Origin: Diaporthe sp. PMI_573 | Lineage: Eukaryota; Ascomycota; Sordariomycetes; Diaporthales; Diaporthaceae | Reading direction: 5' to 3' | Length of the DNA: 64,000 bases | Assembly: GCA_021399435.1 (NCBI GenBank) | Contig: JAJTUP010000140.1 | Span: forward strand, 1-64,000 | In this document: piece by piece, positions 40,621 to 50,210 of the stretch | How the letters are laid out: each line of letters starts with the position of its first letter | Numbering within the stretch: position 1 is the stretch's first letter | Notes under the pieces: model-generated | Told to the model about the DNA's origin: nothing | Seen by the model: the letters and a program-made list of their open reading frames with translations, nothing else | The model's database searches: none | Program-made: the position numbers and the translations under genes

Positions 40621-41631
40621 TGGTAAGCAGGGCATTATTGGTAGAGGGGCCAAGTAACACGCGTCTCGAGGGCAACAAATGAACCTGGGCCGGGGGGTCG
40701 GAAAGGGCGTTATATTAGTAGAGATTTTCACCCACCTACGATTTATTCTCCAGCACTATGTTAGGAGAGGTTAGACGCATTAGATCCAATCGTACAAGCC
40801 TCACTACCTCTATTTTTCTTGCTCGGGGGGACTGGCGCAGTCCAAGGGCAGGAGTGCCCATTGTACACCCCCCCTATAAACACTAACCCCCTCCCCCTCG
40901 CCCCTCCCCGGCCCCGCTCTATCCCTCCTTCCCTTCTCACTAAGTGGCACTGCCAAGGTACGCCCGCGCAACACGGTTCCCTGTGCGACAAACAAACATG
41001 TCGATCAGCCGCTATCGTATGGAGGTTGGCGGTCAGGGGTGATATGTTTTTGGCTTTTCTATCTCCCCACTTCCTACATCGCGAGGCTCTGTATCAACCA
41101 TCTCTCTGTCGCCATCAAGGGCCCGAGACAAGCGATATGGGTCAGTGGCAACAAGGGCCTGTGGGCAGGGACGATTAGCAAATGTCGAAGGCGTTTTCCA
41201 GGGCCTCTAGGCAGTCGGCGTGTTCGCACTGAACGCCGCGAATACATGGATGATGTTTCTTCTGGCTTTCATAATAACCATTCGTTTCCGATATTGCCGC
41301 CCCATATGGCGTTAGCTCAGCCGTATCGCCGGCATTGATGTCCCATTGCACAGGACGCCGTAAGCCGTAGGTAATGGTGCCATCATGACGCTATATAGTA
41401 TAGACAGCTCTTCAGCAGTTAATCTGGGTTATCAACCCGCGCCCAGAGGCGGATCTCGCTGGTACAGGGCGGGAGCGGGGTTTCAGGGCATTTCTCAAAA
41501 TCACAGCCAACCGGATTTCATTACAGCAACCTCACGGAGTGTTGATGTCAAATGACATTAATCGTTGTAACGTAGGTGGACAGTCAGCCGGATTTCAGCC
41601 CCCGAAGGACAGCAAAAGTCGAAGGGCCGAA
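40621..41631. other. Non-coding; C-rich tract at 40868-40935
   Basis: A polypyrimidine stretch (CCCCTCCCCCTCGCCCCTCC and similar) sits at 40868-40935. Short frames here have low-complexity translations. I see no supported gene. Confidence 0.45.
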
Positions 41632-42033
41632 CTAGCTGCCGATGCCATCGCTAACCGCACCGAGCGCGATGAACGAGTCGTGCTGGTCGCCGAAGGCTTG
41701 TTCCAACTCTCCTTGGGCAGATCCTAGAGACTCCGTTGTGCCCGTCCCCATCTGCTCGATCTTCCACGAAGCAAACTCTTCCAACACTGCTTTGACAGCT
41801 AAATCCTTGAGTTGCATGAACGGATGGTCTTTAGCCAGAGTTTCTCCATTGTCTTGGGGTTTCTCCGACATAAGCGGGCAAGTACTTGATGCTTTTGGCT
41901 GTGGATCTCTAACCCAAATGACCTCAAGTGGTTCGGTGGCGGATGCACACTTTGCCCTCTGGTCGATGAGTAGACATAGCTCACTAGGAAATGAATTGAT
42001 CAAATTTAATCCCCATCTAATTGGCGAAAGCAT
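41632..42033 (-). CDS. Hypothetical ORF next to the truncated Copia element
   Basis: A 133-codon frame starting MLSPIRWGLNLINSFPSELC, moderately acidic, no motif recognised (FMQLKDLAVKAVLEEFASWK could be helical). Its start lies 15 bp from the Copia breakpoint, so it may be the remainder of a gene disrupted there. Confidence 0.3.
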   Translation of the reverse strand: MLSPIRWGLNLINSFPSELCLLIDQRAKCASATEPLEVIWVRDPQPKASSTCPLMSEKPQDNGETLAKDHPFMQLKDLAVKAVLEEFASWKIEQMGTGTTESLGSAQGELEQAFGDQHDSFIALGAVSDGIGS

Positions 42034-42047
42034 CTTCAGGAAGTCAT

Positions 42048-45000
42048 TTACTCTGCAGGTAATCGTGCGATGATTGTCCTAGTCAACCTGTCCTTAGATT
42101 GAGTATAGGCTTGAGTGATGTCCCTGAGTTCCCCTTGTGCCCCAAAATTTCGTACGAGGGTAGGGCCCAAGGCAAAGATTAGCCTCTGGCTCATCCTCTG
42201 AATAGTTGGGGCCTGGGTGAGGATAGCTTGCTTTTCTTTATCCCCATAGCCTTGTACGACCAGCCTGGATTTCTCCATAGGCTTGGTGGACTTGTTCTTG
42301 ATCTCTCGTACCATCCGGGTCTTGTATACTCGAAGTCCTTTGTGAATTCCCTCTGGCTTGTATCGTACGAAGGAAAACACGTTTTCGTTTGCAAGGGCAT
42401 TCAGTTCCATAGCATCTGATTCCTCAAAGGGACCTCCTGGCACGTTGATAACGTTATCCGCACGAAGCTTGAGGGCTAGTTCAAAGTTATCCTTTTCCTT
42501 CTGGGTCAAGAATACTTGGAAGTATCGTGCGGTTGTTTTCCGAGGTCGTCCTCGCCTCCTTGGCTGCTCTGGCTCTGGTCGCACGACGATCTCGTCTTGG
42601 ACCTCATCAGGCTGTGTCTCCGCACGATGATATGCCTTAGCTTGGGTAGCTCGAAAGGTAGCAGGTCCATTGACTGTTTCGATAGTCAAATTGTGCTCAT
42701 CTTTGGCCTTGAGTTCGTGCGGTCCAGTCCATCCCTTGTTTTCTCTCCAAATCATCACTTCGGCGCCTAATGGTAGGGAGAGAACTTCGTGTAGATCTGG
42801 GCCGTTTCTTGTGTTGATCGCGCGGTTGATCTCTACCTCTGCGCGAATCTTTCGGAGCATCTTCATGGCCTTCTGAATTGCTTCCGCACGAAGTGTGATT
42901 TCCGGCGATGGTGGTGAGTCTTGGTTGATTCGGGGGTATGCCCCGAAAACAAGAAGGGTTGGGACGATACCATTTGGGCCAGCAGTATCGTTGAGAGCTT
43001 TGACTGCCATCTGGAGTATAGTCTCCTTGTCTGTAATATGGCCGATTTCTTGGGTAAGAATATCGTACGCCCTCCGGAGAGGAGCGTGTAGTCTCTCAAC
43101 TTTCCCAACTGCCCAATGTGCCTCAACTGGCATCTCTTCGCACGATATACCCAGGATCTTAGCATTATTCCTGAATTCCTCAGAAGCAAAGTTCGTTCCT
43201 GGGTCGTGCGAGATGTGATCTGGGGGTCCGAGGTAGGTATATATCCAGCACCGGCATAGGGCATTCCAAGTATCTCGTGCGGAGAGAGACCTTAGAAATG
43301 TAGCGGCTTGGAAGCTCGTTTCTGAGTCTACAACATGAAGAACATTGTCATCCCCTAATCGCACGACGTCAACTACTATTTGATAGTTGAAGTGGTTCTC
43401 ATCTTTGATAGAGAATTTGAATCGTCTTGGGGCTTGGTCGTGCGATTGGCAGTGGTGACAGAACTTCTGAATAGACTCAAGGGCACTCTGTTCCACATCT
43501 TCGTGCCCAGCGTTCCTCAGCAGTTTATATAGCCTTTCCGCACGAGGATGTCCAAAGCGTCTATGTAGACGTCTTAGCTCTGCCTCTGTGAAGAAAACTC
43601 CTGCTTCCGTACGGCTGGTGTTGAAGAATGGGTGTCCCCATTTCCGAATCACAGGAATCTTCACACCGTCTTCTCGTACGATGACATTCTCCACATTATT
43701 GAAGTATGCCTTTAGCTTGTCGGCATCGTGCAATGACAGCAGGAAAGGAGTAGGTGTATCCAGAATATAGTAGGTGATTTTGCCTAGTTGGTTTTTCTTC
43801 TGGATAGTTCCTATGGAGGAGACTATTTCGTGCGGGCCGAATTTGACTTTGGCATCTCCTGGGGTCCATGAGATCTTCGCGCGAGGGTTCTCACGTAAAT
43901 ATGCAAGCACTTGGGCCTTGCCAACTGTCGAGGCCTTCGCAGCTCCAGTATCCCACAGTTCTCCCTGATACTTCGTACTATAGGGATTGTGTAGCACGAA
44001 TTGGGTTGCTTCTGTGGTCTTTGGGGCTGTGTATATGTCTTCTCCGGTCGTACGGTGGAAGAAGGCAGCATCGAGGAGGTAACTAGAGGAGCCCTCGGTT
44101 GCCTGGCCCTCAGAGTCCTCCTCGTCCGAGCTCTCTGCCATGCTCCGCACTTGGTTCTCACCTTCGTACTTAAGAAGAAAGCTCTCAAAGCCTTTCTCAC
44201 CTAAGTCGTACGGAGGTTCCTCCCCCATAACCTGACAGGCTTGGAGGTATTGGTCTCTCGTACGCTTCCTCTCAGCCTCTGGATGGTTTGTAGACCAACA
44301 GCCTTCCTTCTTGCACACAAAGCACCTCTTGTTTTTGAAGGTGCGGCTTCTGAAGGGCTGTCTGGAAGAAGATCCTGCACGATAGGGAATGGTTGCCTGT
44401 CCCTGATAGTTCACAGGCCTCCCTTTTCCGTACGATATCCTCTGGCGGTCTTTGAAAGGTGCTCTGTACCGCCTGTCCACAAAATTGATTCCTGGGGCTG
44501 CGTCGTACGTAAACTGGCGAGTAGTTGTCTTCCTGTCTTGGGCTACTTGAATAGCTCCTCGAAGGTCTGAAAAGAGACCTTCGCACGTAGGTTTCTGCTG
44601 CATGATTGCCAGTTCGAATTCCGGCACTCCTCGGCATGCTCGAACTACAGCCGTGCGAAGGGGAATCTCCCCTTGGTACCCCTGTCCCAGGGCCCTTTGT
44701 ACGAGTTGTAATCGATCTAGGAGCATTTCCAGTACCTCCACTTGTTTCTTTTCGGGGCTCTCTTGTTTGAGTTGTACGAAAGAAAGCGTAGTCCAGTCTG
44801 CCCAGTAATGGTTGTGGTTGGTGGTGGTGTTGAAGTGCATATCCATGAGGGCATATACTTCGTCCCAACGCCTCTCTGGGCCAATATGCTCTAGCCAAAA
44901 GTCGTACGCACGGTCTTCTAGGATAATAGGGAAGACAGCGTGATATTGATCCTCTCGTACGCCGGTGTGGCGACATGTTGCGATGAATGCTCGAGTCTTA

Positions 45001-45983
45001 TCGTATAGCAAATCGTACGGCTTCCCAGTATAGTTTCGCTTCTTGTTCCAATGCTTTGAAAATTGTGAGCTTTGCTGTGGCTCAATTGGGCTATTGTAAA
45101 CAATTCGTGTTGGGGGAAGGTCGTACCCATTGCTCCGAGCAGGTATAGGTCGCGTTATGTCTTCCGTGCGAGGTAGTTGTGGGTATGCTTCCACCTCGTG
45201 CGAAAACCGTGCTCCCGGGGGTGCTTGTCGTACAGCCTGTGAATCCACCGTTTGTGGCCTCGGCATATATCCTGGCTCTTGACTTCCATTATATACGCTT
45301 CGTGCGGGTGGGCTTCTGTACTCGGCTGGTGCTGGGGGACTCTGGTGTGTCTCTACCGTAGGCTGAATGTTCTCAGAATATACGCCTTGCGGTTCTGTTC
45401 GCGCGAGGGACTCTTGGGCAACACGGTCACCTGGTTCTTCCCCAGCGAGAGGGTCTCGGGTTTGTATCGGAACAGGAGTTCGTTCCTGGAACCGTACGGT
45501 TCGTTTCCCCTTGCTAGACCGTGCCTGGGCCTCCCGAGCTTCCTCTTCTTCGATTTCCTCTAGGGTCTTCTCTACCAGGCGGCGTATTCGTTCTCCATAT
45601 CTTCGTGCGGGTGGGACTTCGATTCCCTTGTTTGTAAGGGCCTCAATCAGCTCCTTTAGGAACAGACGATCCACTGTGTTGTATTGGACCTCGGTCCATC
45701 CCTCAAAGTCCTCGCACAAAGATATTTGGAGATTTCTTCTAGATATTCCCATTGTTCTTATTTCCCATGTAAGCCGTGCGATGTATGTGTTCAGCTCGGC
45801 TTCCGTGGGAGCGTTGTGAGGGTCAATTGGGTTAAACCATATCTCGAGGTTCGTACGGCTCCGCCATACTGACATCGGGATAGTGCTTTCCCCTCGAACT
45901 TCTTCGTATGTCAGCTGGTGATGGATTTGGCTATTGCTCGCCTCAGTCTGGGACTGTTCTTCCGGAGTTGTCGGGTTTGACAT
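42048..45983 (-). CDS. Copia Gag-Pol polyprotein, truncated
   Basis: 1311 residues in one frame. Gag about 1-560, ending in a zinc-knuckle-like RCFVCKKEGCWSTNHPEAE. Protease with DTGAAKAST near 690. Integrase zinc region HRRFGHP...CHHCQ (about 850-890) and core with the three acidic residues in VVDVVRLGD, SHDPGTNFASEEF and WAVGKVERLHAP. RT fingers KTRMVREIKNKSTKPMEKSR, LVVQGYGDKEKQAILTQAPT and the first catalytic block LRDITQAYTQS. The frame then meets a stop derived from flanking DNA (IARLPAE-stop). A single Gag-Pol frame is usual for Copia elements. No internal stop or frameshift, so truncation is fairly recent. Confidence 0.93.
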   Translation of the reverse strand: MSNPTTPEEQSQTEASNSQIHHQLTYEEVRGESTIPMSVWRSRTNLEIWFNPIDPHNAPTEAELNTYIARLTWEIRTMGISRRNLQISLCEDFEGWTEVQYNTVDRLFLKELIEALTNKGIEVPPARRYGERIRRLVEKTLEEIEEEEAREAQARSSKGKRTVRFQERTPVPIQTRDPLAGEEPGDRVAQESLARTEPQGVYSENIQPTVETHQSPPAPAEYRSPPARSVYNGSQEPGYMPRPQTVDSQAVRQAPPGARFSHEVEAYPQLPRTEDITRPIPARSNGYDLPPTRIVYNSPIEPQQSSQFSKHWNKKRNYTGKPYDLLYDKTRAFIATCRHTGVREDQYHAVFPIILEDRAYDFWLEHIGPERRWDEVYALMDMHFNTTTNHNHYWADWTTLSFVQLKQESPEKKQVEVLEMLLDRLQLVQRALGQGYQGEIPLRTAVVRACRGVPEFELAIMQQKPTCEGLFSDLRGAIQVAQDRKTTTRQFTYDAAPGINFVDRRYRAPFKDRQRISYGKGRPVNYQGQATIPYRAGSSSRQPFRSRTFKNKRCFVCKKEGCWSTNHPEAERKRTRDQYLQACQVMGEEPPYDLGEKGFESFLLKYEGENQVRSMAESSDEEDSEGQATEGSSSYLLDAAFFHRTTGEDIYTAPKTTEATQFVLHNPYSTKYQGELWDTGAAKASTVGKAQVLAYLRENPRAKISWTPGDAKVKFGPHEIVSSIGTIQKKNQLGKITYYILDTPTPFLLSLHDADKLKAYFNNVENVIVREDGVKIPVIRKWGHPFFNTSRTEAGVFFTEAELRRLHRRFGHPRAERLYKLLRNAGHEDVEQSALESIQKFCHHCQSHDQAPRRFKFSIKDENHFNYQIVVDVVRLGDDNVLHVVDSETSFQAATFLRSLSARDTWNALCRCWIYTYLGPPDHISHDPGTNFASEEFRNNAKILGISCEEMPVEAHWAVGKVERLHAPLRRAYDILTQEIGHITDKETILQMAVKALNDTAGPNGIVPTLLVFGAYPRINQDSPPSPEITLRAEAIQKAMKMLRKIRAEVEINRAINTRNGPDLHEVLSLPLGAEVMIWRENKGWTGPHELKAKDEHNLTIETVNGPATFRATQAKAYHRAETQPDEVQDEIVVRPEPEQPRRRGRPRKTTARYFQVFLTQKEKDNFELALKLRADNVINVPGGPFEESDAMELNALANENVFSFVRYKPEGIHKGLRVYKTRMVREIKNKSTKPMEKSRLVVQGYGDKEKQAILTQAPTIQRMSQRLIFALGPTLVRNFGAQGELRDITQAYTQSKDRLTRTIIARLPAE

Positions 45984-46385
45984 GGTGGTGGTCTTCGCGT
46001 CGTATCGTGCGAATCGAGTTGTTGATATATATATAGACTATGTCGTCTCGTATAGTCTGGGGTTGTATAGTTGTGCAATGGCGCACACCTTGCTACTCTT
46101 TCTCGTACGATCTCAGCCTTCACAATAGTGAAGACCTTCTCAAGCAGAAGAATTGAGTAGTTTAGTCGTCTAGAAGTGCTTCTTTCTCGTACGATCTCAG
46201 CTTCTACCGTAGTAGACGCCTTCTCAAGCAAAAGAAAGAAGTACTCCTGGGATTTAGCACAAGCGCACGATTCCCGACTCTCCCGAGGCAGCACTGCTGC
46301 AATCTCCTCAGGCTAGTCGTCTTTGTGCGAGCCTCGTCTCTTCACTCTTGCCAATCTGTGAATTGCCAAGCAATCCACTGATCAG

Positions 46386-46589
46386 TGTTGAATGGCCTTT
46401 GCCATATGGCGATAGTACGTACGTACGTAGGGGTCTGTTGGTTGGTACTGATTGTATTCCTTGCTTAGGGAAACGGGTGTACTATCGTACGAAGGGGAAG
46501 AGGCCACTCTTCCCCAGCCGGGCCCCCGGCTGACTAAGCACACCCAACCTATCGAACTACGTGCGATCCAACCAGGTGCTATTCCAACA
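46386..46589 (-). repeat. Copia 5' LTR
   Basis: 204 bp, TGTTGGAATAGC...GGCCATTCAACA on the minus strand. It contains GTACGTACGTACGTA and the palindrome-rich core CCGGGGGCCCGG. It differs from the other two LTRs in this window at only a few positions. Confidence 0.93.
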
Positions 46590-47130
46590 ACAGGTCTATA
46601 TTCCTCTGCTGAGGAGTCTACTGTACTAAAGAAGGGGAAGCGCCGTGGAAGGAAGAGCGCCAAGGCTAGCACTGCTGGCAAAGAGTCTGAGCCAAGTTCT
46701 GCATTGGCGCTCTTGTCATCACTGCCATCTTCTCTGAGCTGATCTTCATTGTTTGAAGCGATTTGGGGAGATGCTGGCATCTTCACGTCGCCGCTGTCGT
46801 CGACTTTAACCAGTGGTATTAGGTTATCCCTGTCGCCATCGCTGCAAGCTTTTGTGACTTTGCTTGGGTTCTTATACAATCGTATGATCAACTTCCGTAA
46901 ATCCAGAGAAAGTCTTTTGACTTTGTATGTGACTTGAAATCTCGCATTCGTTCCAATTTTATCGCCGCAATGGATTGTCTTTCTTCATGGTTAGTTGGAG
47001 TTGTGACAGCACGTATTTCGTCTTACTGTATTTTCACGAAAACTAGTGCAAATGGTCGATTGTCTAATGAGCGCAACATAGCCCAAAAAGAACGATTGTT
47101 CCGACATGTGTACTTGCGTAGACCTTAGAG
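46590..47130 (-). pseudogene. Remnant of an unidentified gene abutting the LTR
   Basis: The minus strand carries MSEQSFFLGYVALIRQSTIC near 47115, a possible 45-bp intron (GTAAGA ... CTAACC ... AAG) and then an open frame KIGTNARFQVTYKVKRLSLD, LRKLIIRLYKNPSKV and an acidic tail that runs into the LTR at 46589. The Copia element may have landed in this gene. It is distantly similar to 21230-21390. Function unknown. Confidence 0.35.
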
Positions 47131-47216
47131 TACTTGCAAAAGTTGGTTATCATTAGTACTTTAGATAAGCAGGCCCCCGTTGCAGACATTTCTAAAGGAC
47201 CGTGGACCTTAGAGAA

Positions 47217-47224
47217 TATAAAAG
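47217..47224 (+). promoter_or_regulatory. TATA box of the secreted repeat-protein gene
   Basis: AATATAAAAGCC lies about 145 bp before the ATG at 47369. Confidence 0.6.
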
Positions 47225-47368
47225 CCGGTCGATTTCAGGCATAAAGTTGAAGTCTAGGAGAGCAGATCATCCTCACTCAGATTTTATAAATGTTCTTTGG
47301 GATAATAAAATCAAATTACGAGCCAAAATATATACTCGCCTTGCTTTAGCAACCTTCTCGTGGTCAAG

Positions 47369-47864
47369 ATGAAGGTCAGTCTCATATTTCCAACCACCCG
47401 AGTCTCCTCGCCTTGCTAACTAACAAGCGCCCCAGTGCACCATCTTCGTCGCCTTTGTGGCTACTCTGCTTCCTCGCGCGGCCTTTTCCGCCCCGGTCGC
47501 CGTCTCCATCGCGGCTATGGAACCGGGCCACTCTGGATACGAAAGCCACGTGGGCGCCGCGGCTCGAGATGAGCTCTCCACCGCTGGCCGCTCTGGCTAT
47601 AACTCGGTGGGGACCACCGCGCGGCGCGCCACTATAGCCACCAACACTGATGGTCGCTCTGGGTACAACTCTGTTGATGTTACCAGCCAGGCGGGTCTCA
47701 CTGATTTCACGACTGACGGACGGTCTGGCTACAACTCTGTTGAGGTCGCCGAGCACAAACGGTGTCCACGAGCGCTGAGACCGACGGGCGGGGTGGTTAC
47801 AACTCTGGATCCACTGAAACGAAAGTCACCACAGACGCGGAGACGGACGTCGATCAGGTTATAA
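47369..47864 (+). CDS. Secreted tandem-repeat protein (GRSGYNSV motif)
   Basis: Exon 1 is only ATG AAG (47369-47374). A 61-bp intron (GTCAGT donor, TGCTAACTAAC branch site, CCCAG acceptor) leads to exon 2 from 47436. The product begins MKCTIFVAFVATLLPRAAFS|APV, a typical signal peptide. It then carries PGHSGYESHV, TAGRSGYNSVGTT, TDGRSGYNSVDVT and TDGRSGYNSVEVA, spaced 22-32 residues. A fourth unit (ETDGRGGYNSG) is present in the DNA at 47790-47825 but one base out of frame, so the last 40 residues as read are probably not native. There are one cysteine in the signal peptide and dibasic sites (ARRA, HKR). It could be a peptide precursor of the fungal RiPP/KEX2-processed type or a cell-surface repeat protein; both are inference. 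Confidence 0.65.
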
Positions 47865-49165
47865 CTAGAACCACGACCAGTGCTACTTTCCCGATTTGGG
47901 GGCTGATAGAGAAAATACCCGCTGTATAAGGCAAGCAAAAGACGCTATCATCTATACGGAAAGGCCGCTCTCCATCACTATCATCAGCCGCCGGCAGTAG
48001 GCGCCGGCGCCAGCATAGAGGCAGCCGGCAGCAGCGCTGTGAGCGTTATCTCGGCATCACCAGCTCTCGGCATCACCAGCCTCAGTCGCACGCGCTCGAT
48101 TGGCCCACCCACCGGCCCCGGTACAACCGCACGAAGGAGGAGGAGGACTTGGAGAAAGGGGTAGCTAGCAGTAGTCGGAGCCTCGGCGCCGGCATGAGGC
48201 TCTCTAACTCCCGGCATCGTGGCACCGAGGCCGAGCTCCGGCGGCGACGGCGTGGCCGGAGCGGCCTCGGTGCTATCTAGCCAGTCAGGAGCTTCCATGG
48301 CCGGCGCGTGCGCGCCTTCGCCCAATACCACTACTGTGCTACATTCTGCGTTCATCGACGTGACTGACTGCGGCTGTGTGTGCTCCGTACGGATAGACAA
48401 CAGCATTTGTTAGTTTATAGTAACGTTATAGGCTAGTCATGCAACCGGGAGAGAGACGGGCCGAGGCACAAGCCTCGCAGCACCATGCAAAACTGTATGG
48501 GTTGGCAAGGCACTCTGCTCTTCTTCTCTCTTTCCGAAACAGGCCTAAAGAATACTCACTGCGTTACAAAACTGTACAGTTTGTATAGGGACTCCCTTTG
48601 TACTATGTGTTATAGTATAGTCAACCAACAATTATGTCTCGATCTGAACCTGCATTTGTCTGCGAAGAACCGTATCTCAAGGCCAACTTGTGATGCACGT
48701 GCATGTAATAGTCCCTAGTGATTTCGACATGTGGATGTTCATGGCGGCCAGTGTCGAACAGCTTAAACTGTTTGGAGTCGCTGGCAGTAAAAACTTGCCA
48801 GTGAAACGCTTCAGATTCTTCACAGAAGGACAATTTTCAAATATGGAAGCCTCTACACTGTTATCAGGCCTCCGTCTAAGCAAGTAACGACTCGTCTACT
48901 CTGCTTCTGCGCTATAGAGCACGTACCAGCGAAGCTGAAGCTGGAGGACTCGGGTGAGATTGTTGTTGGCCCGTTGGCAGTGCTAACTGAAATTTGCAGT
49001 ATGATAGGGGGATCCCGTTTGAACACTGAACGTGCGGCTCAAAATCAATGGCGAACCACAAGCCTGGGATTCACAGTTCGCCCACTCCTCCGTAAGGCAA
49101 CCAATAATCGTTTCTTCCCACATCAAAATTAGGCACACTCTGAATTAGACGGGCTCGACTTGAGA
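47865..49165. other. GC-rich stretch without a supported gene
   Basis: 47985-48420 is very GC-rich with open frames on both strands (Ala/Pro-rich, low information). A 77-codon plus frame at 48485-48718 has eight cysteines but no signal peptide, and I cannot support it as a gene. Confidence 0.4.
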
Positions 49166-49174
49166 CATAAATAG
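49166..49174 (+). promoter_or_regulatory. TATA-like box
   Basis: CATAAATAG lies about 100 bp before the ATG at 49269 and is followed by a CT-rich tract. Confidence 0.5.
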
Positions 49175-49268
49175 GGACCATGTCCCCCAGCTCCCTAATG
49201 CTGTTCTTCTTTAATCTAAACTACTATCTTCCATTATTTGCCCTGTTCCTTACACATCTATGCAGACA

Positions 49269-49500
49269 ATGGCAAACCTCGCCCAAGGCTGGATAAATCA
49301 TTTACGACGACAAGCAAGAAAGTACGTGGCGATATCGCCGAACTCTGCTGTGCCCAATTGACTTTTGCAGTGACCAGACAGCCCCGGCAGAGAGGGAGGC
49401 GGCGGCTGCTGCCTCGCACCCTCCGAAGGACCAGCCACCGCAGGGCTGCTGTTGGAAGTTTTGCAGGTTCCCCTCAACTGCAGGGATGACAGGGCTGTAA
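49269..49500 (+). CDS. 60-aa protein with a C-terminal CCWKFC motif
   Basis: Exon 1 at 49269-49321 (MANLAQGWINHLRRQAR), a 49-bp intron (GTACGT donor, AATTGAC branch site, TTTTGCAG acceptor) and exon 2 at 49371-49500 complete a 60-residue frame. An Ala/Glu-rich middle precedes a proline-rich turn and PPQGCCWKFCRF. TATA-like box, CT-rich leader and A-rich start context support expression. No signal peptide. The Pro/Gln-then-Cys ending loosely recalls CYSTM-type small stress proteins, but the membrane-like Cys run is too short to assign it. An antisense ORF with a signal-like start (49302-49613) overlaps; I prefer the plus-strand model. Confidence 0.45.
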
Positions 49501-50013
49501 AACAGGGCGATGAGGCCACCAAAGGTGGCCATGCATTGGGCTAAATTGTAGGCGAACACAGGGCACAACACAAGGCTAAACGCAAGGCAGATTAGTGCGG
49601 CAGAGCCGCACAAAGACGCCCTGCACCAGGGCTCCTAATAGTGTAACCAGTGCGTGTGAAAGCCTCAAACTGCTCATTTAGTCCGTTTGAATTGGCCACA
49701 CTAAACTACCGGTCCGTCTAACTCGGCCACACTAAACTACCAGTCTGCCTGAAATGCCCAAACTAAACTATTGGTCCGTCCGTCACCGTCACACTAGACC
49801 ACAGTGCAAACTATGGTCTACACTAATAGTCCAAACATAAAAGATGGCTTGTGGCCCATCCCCGTACCTGCCTCCAAGCTTCCCAATGCCATTGTCGAAT
49901 TGTCTCACCGCCCGCCTTTTTTATCACGTCCCTGAATCCAAAGTATCGACGACGGTACCCGTGGCTGCCGGATCGACATAACGACTTCACATGCTAACTG
50001 CGACAATGTCTGA
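49501..50013. other. Non-coding, with minisatellite at 49680-49815
   Basis: No gene seen. The repeat is listed separately. Confidence 0.4.
49680..49815. repeat. About 33-bp degenerate tandem repeat
   Basis: Four units around GGCCACACTAAACTACCGGT, then CCGTCTAACTC, for example at 49692, 49725, 49757 and 49790, increasingly diverged to the right. Confidence 0.7.
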
Positions 50014-50210
50014 TTATTCCCATCCTGACGAGGCTCCCATTGACGTATCACCACCACCACTGCGGCTGGTCACGATATGAATCTCCTGTGCCTGAACCTC
50101 CTGCGCCAAACCCTCCTTGAGTAGGAGCTGGTGGTCCTCTAATGGAAGATTCTTGATGTCCACTGTAGCCCGCTTGCGTCTGTCGATACGCCTGCTGCTG
50201 CTGCGGCTGA

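Larger units (their letters stand above)
42048..46589 (-). mobile_element. Ty1/Copia retrotransposon, 3' truncated in RT
   Basis: 5' LTR at 46386-46589, leader at 45984-46385, one long Gag-Pol frame at 45983-42048. The element ends abruptly at about 42049 after the first RT blocks; most of RT, RNase H and the 3' LTR are absent, so it cannot transpose by itself. CGYRCG hexamers recur throughout (see findings). Confidence 0.93.

Noticed and set aside
42228..45872. Numerous plus-strand ORFs opposite the Copia polyprotein
   Set aside because: Antisense shadows of a 1311-codon frame with clear protease, integrase and RT motifs.
48485..48718. 77-codon cysteine-containing ORF
   Set aside because: No signal peptide or regular cysteine pattern; no promoter signal nearby.
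49302..49613. 103-codon minus ORF with signal-like start MCGSAALICLAFSLVLC
   Set aside because: Overlaps the plus-strand spliced microgene, which has a promoter and intron; the antisense frame has no such support. Not excluded.
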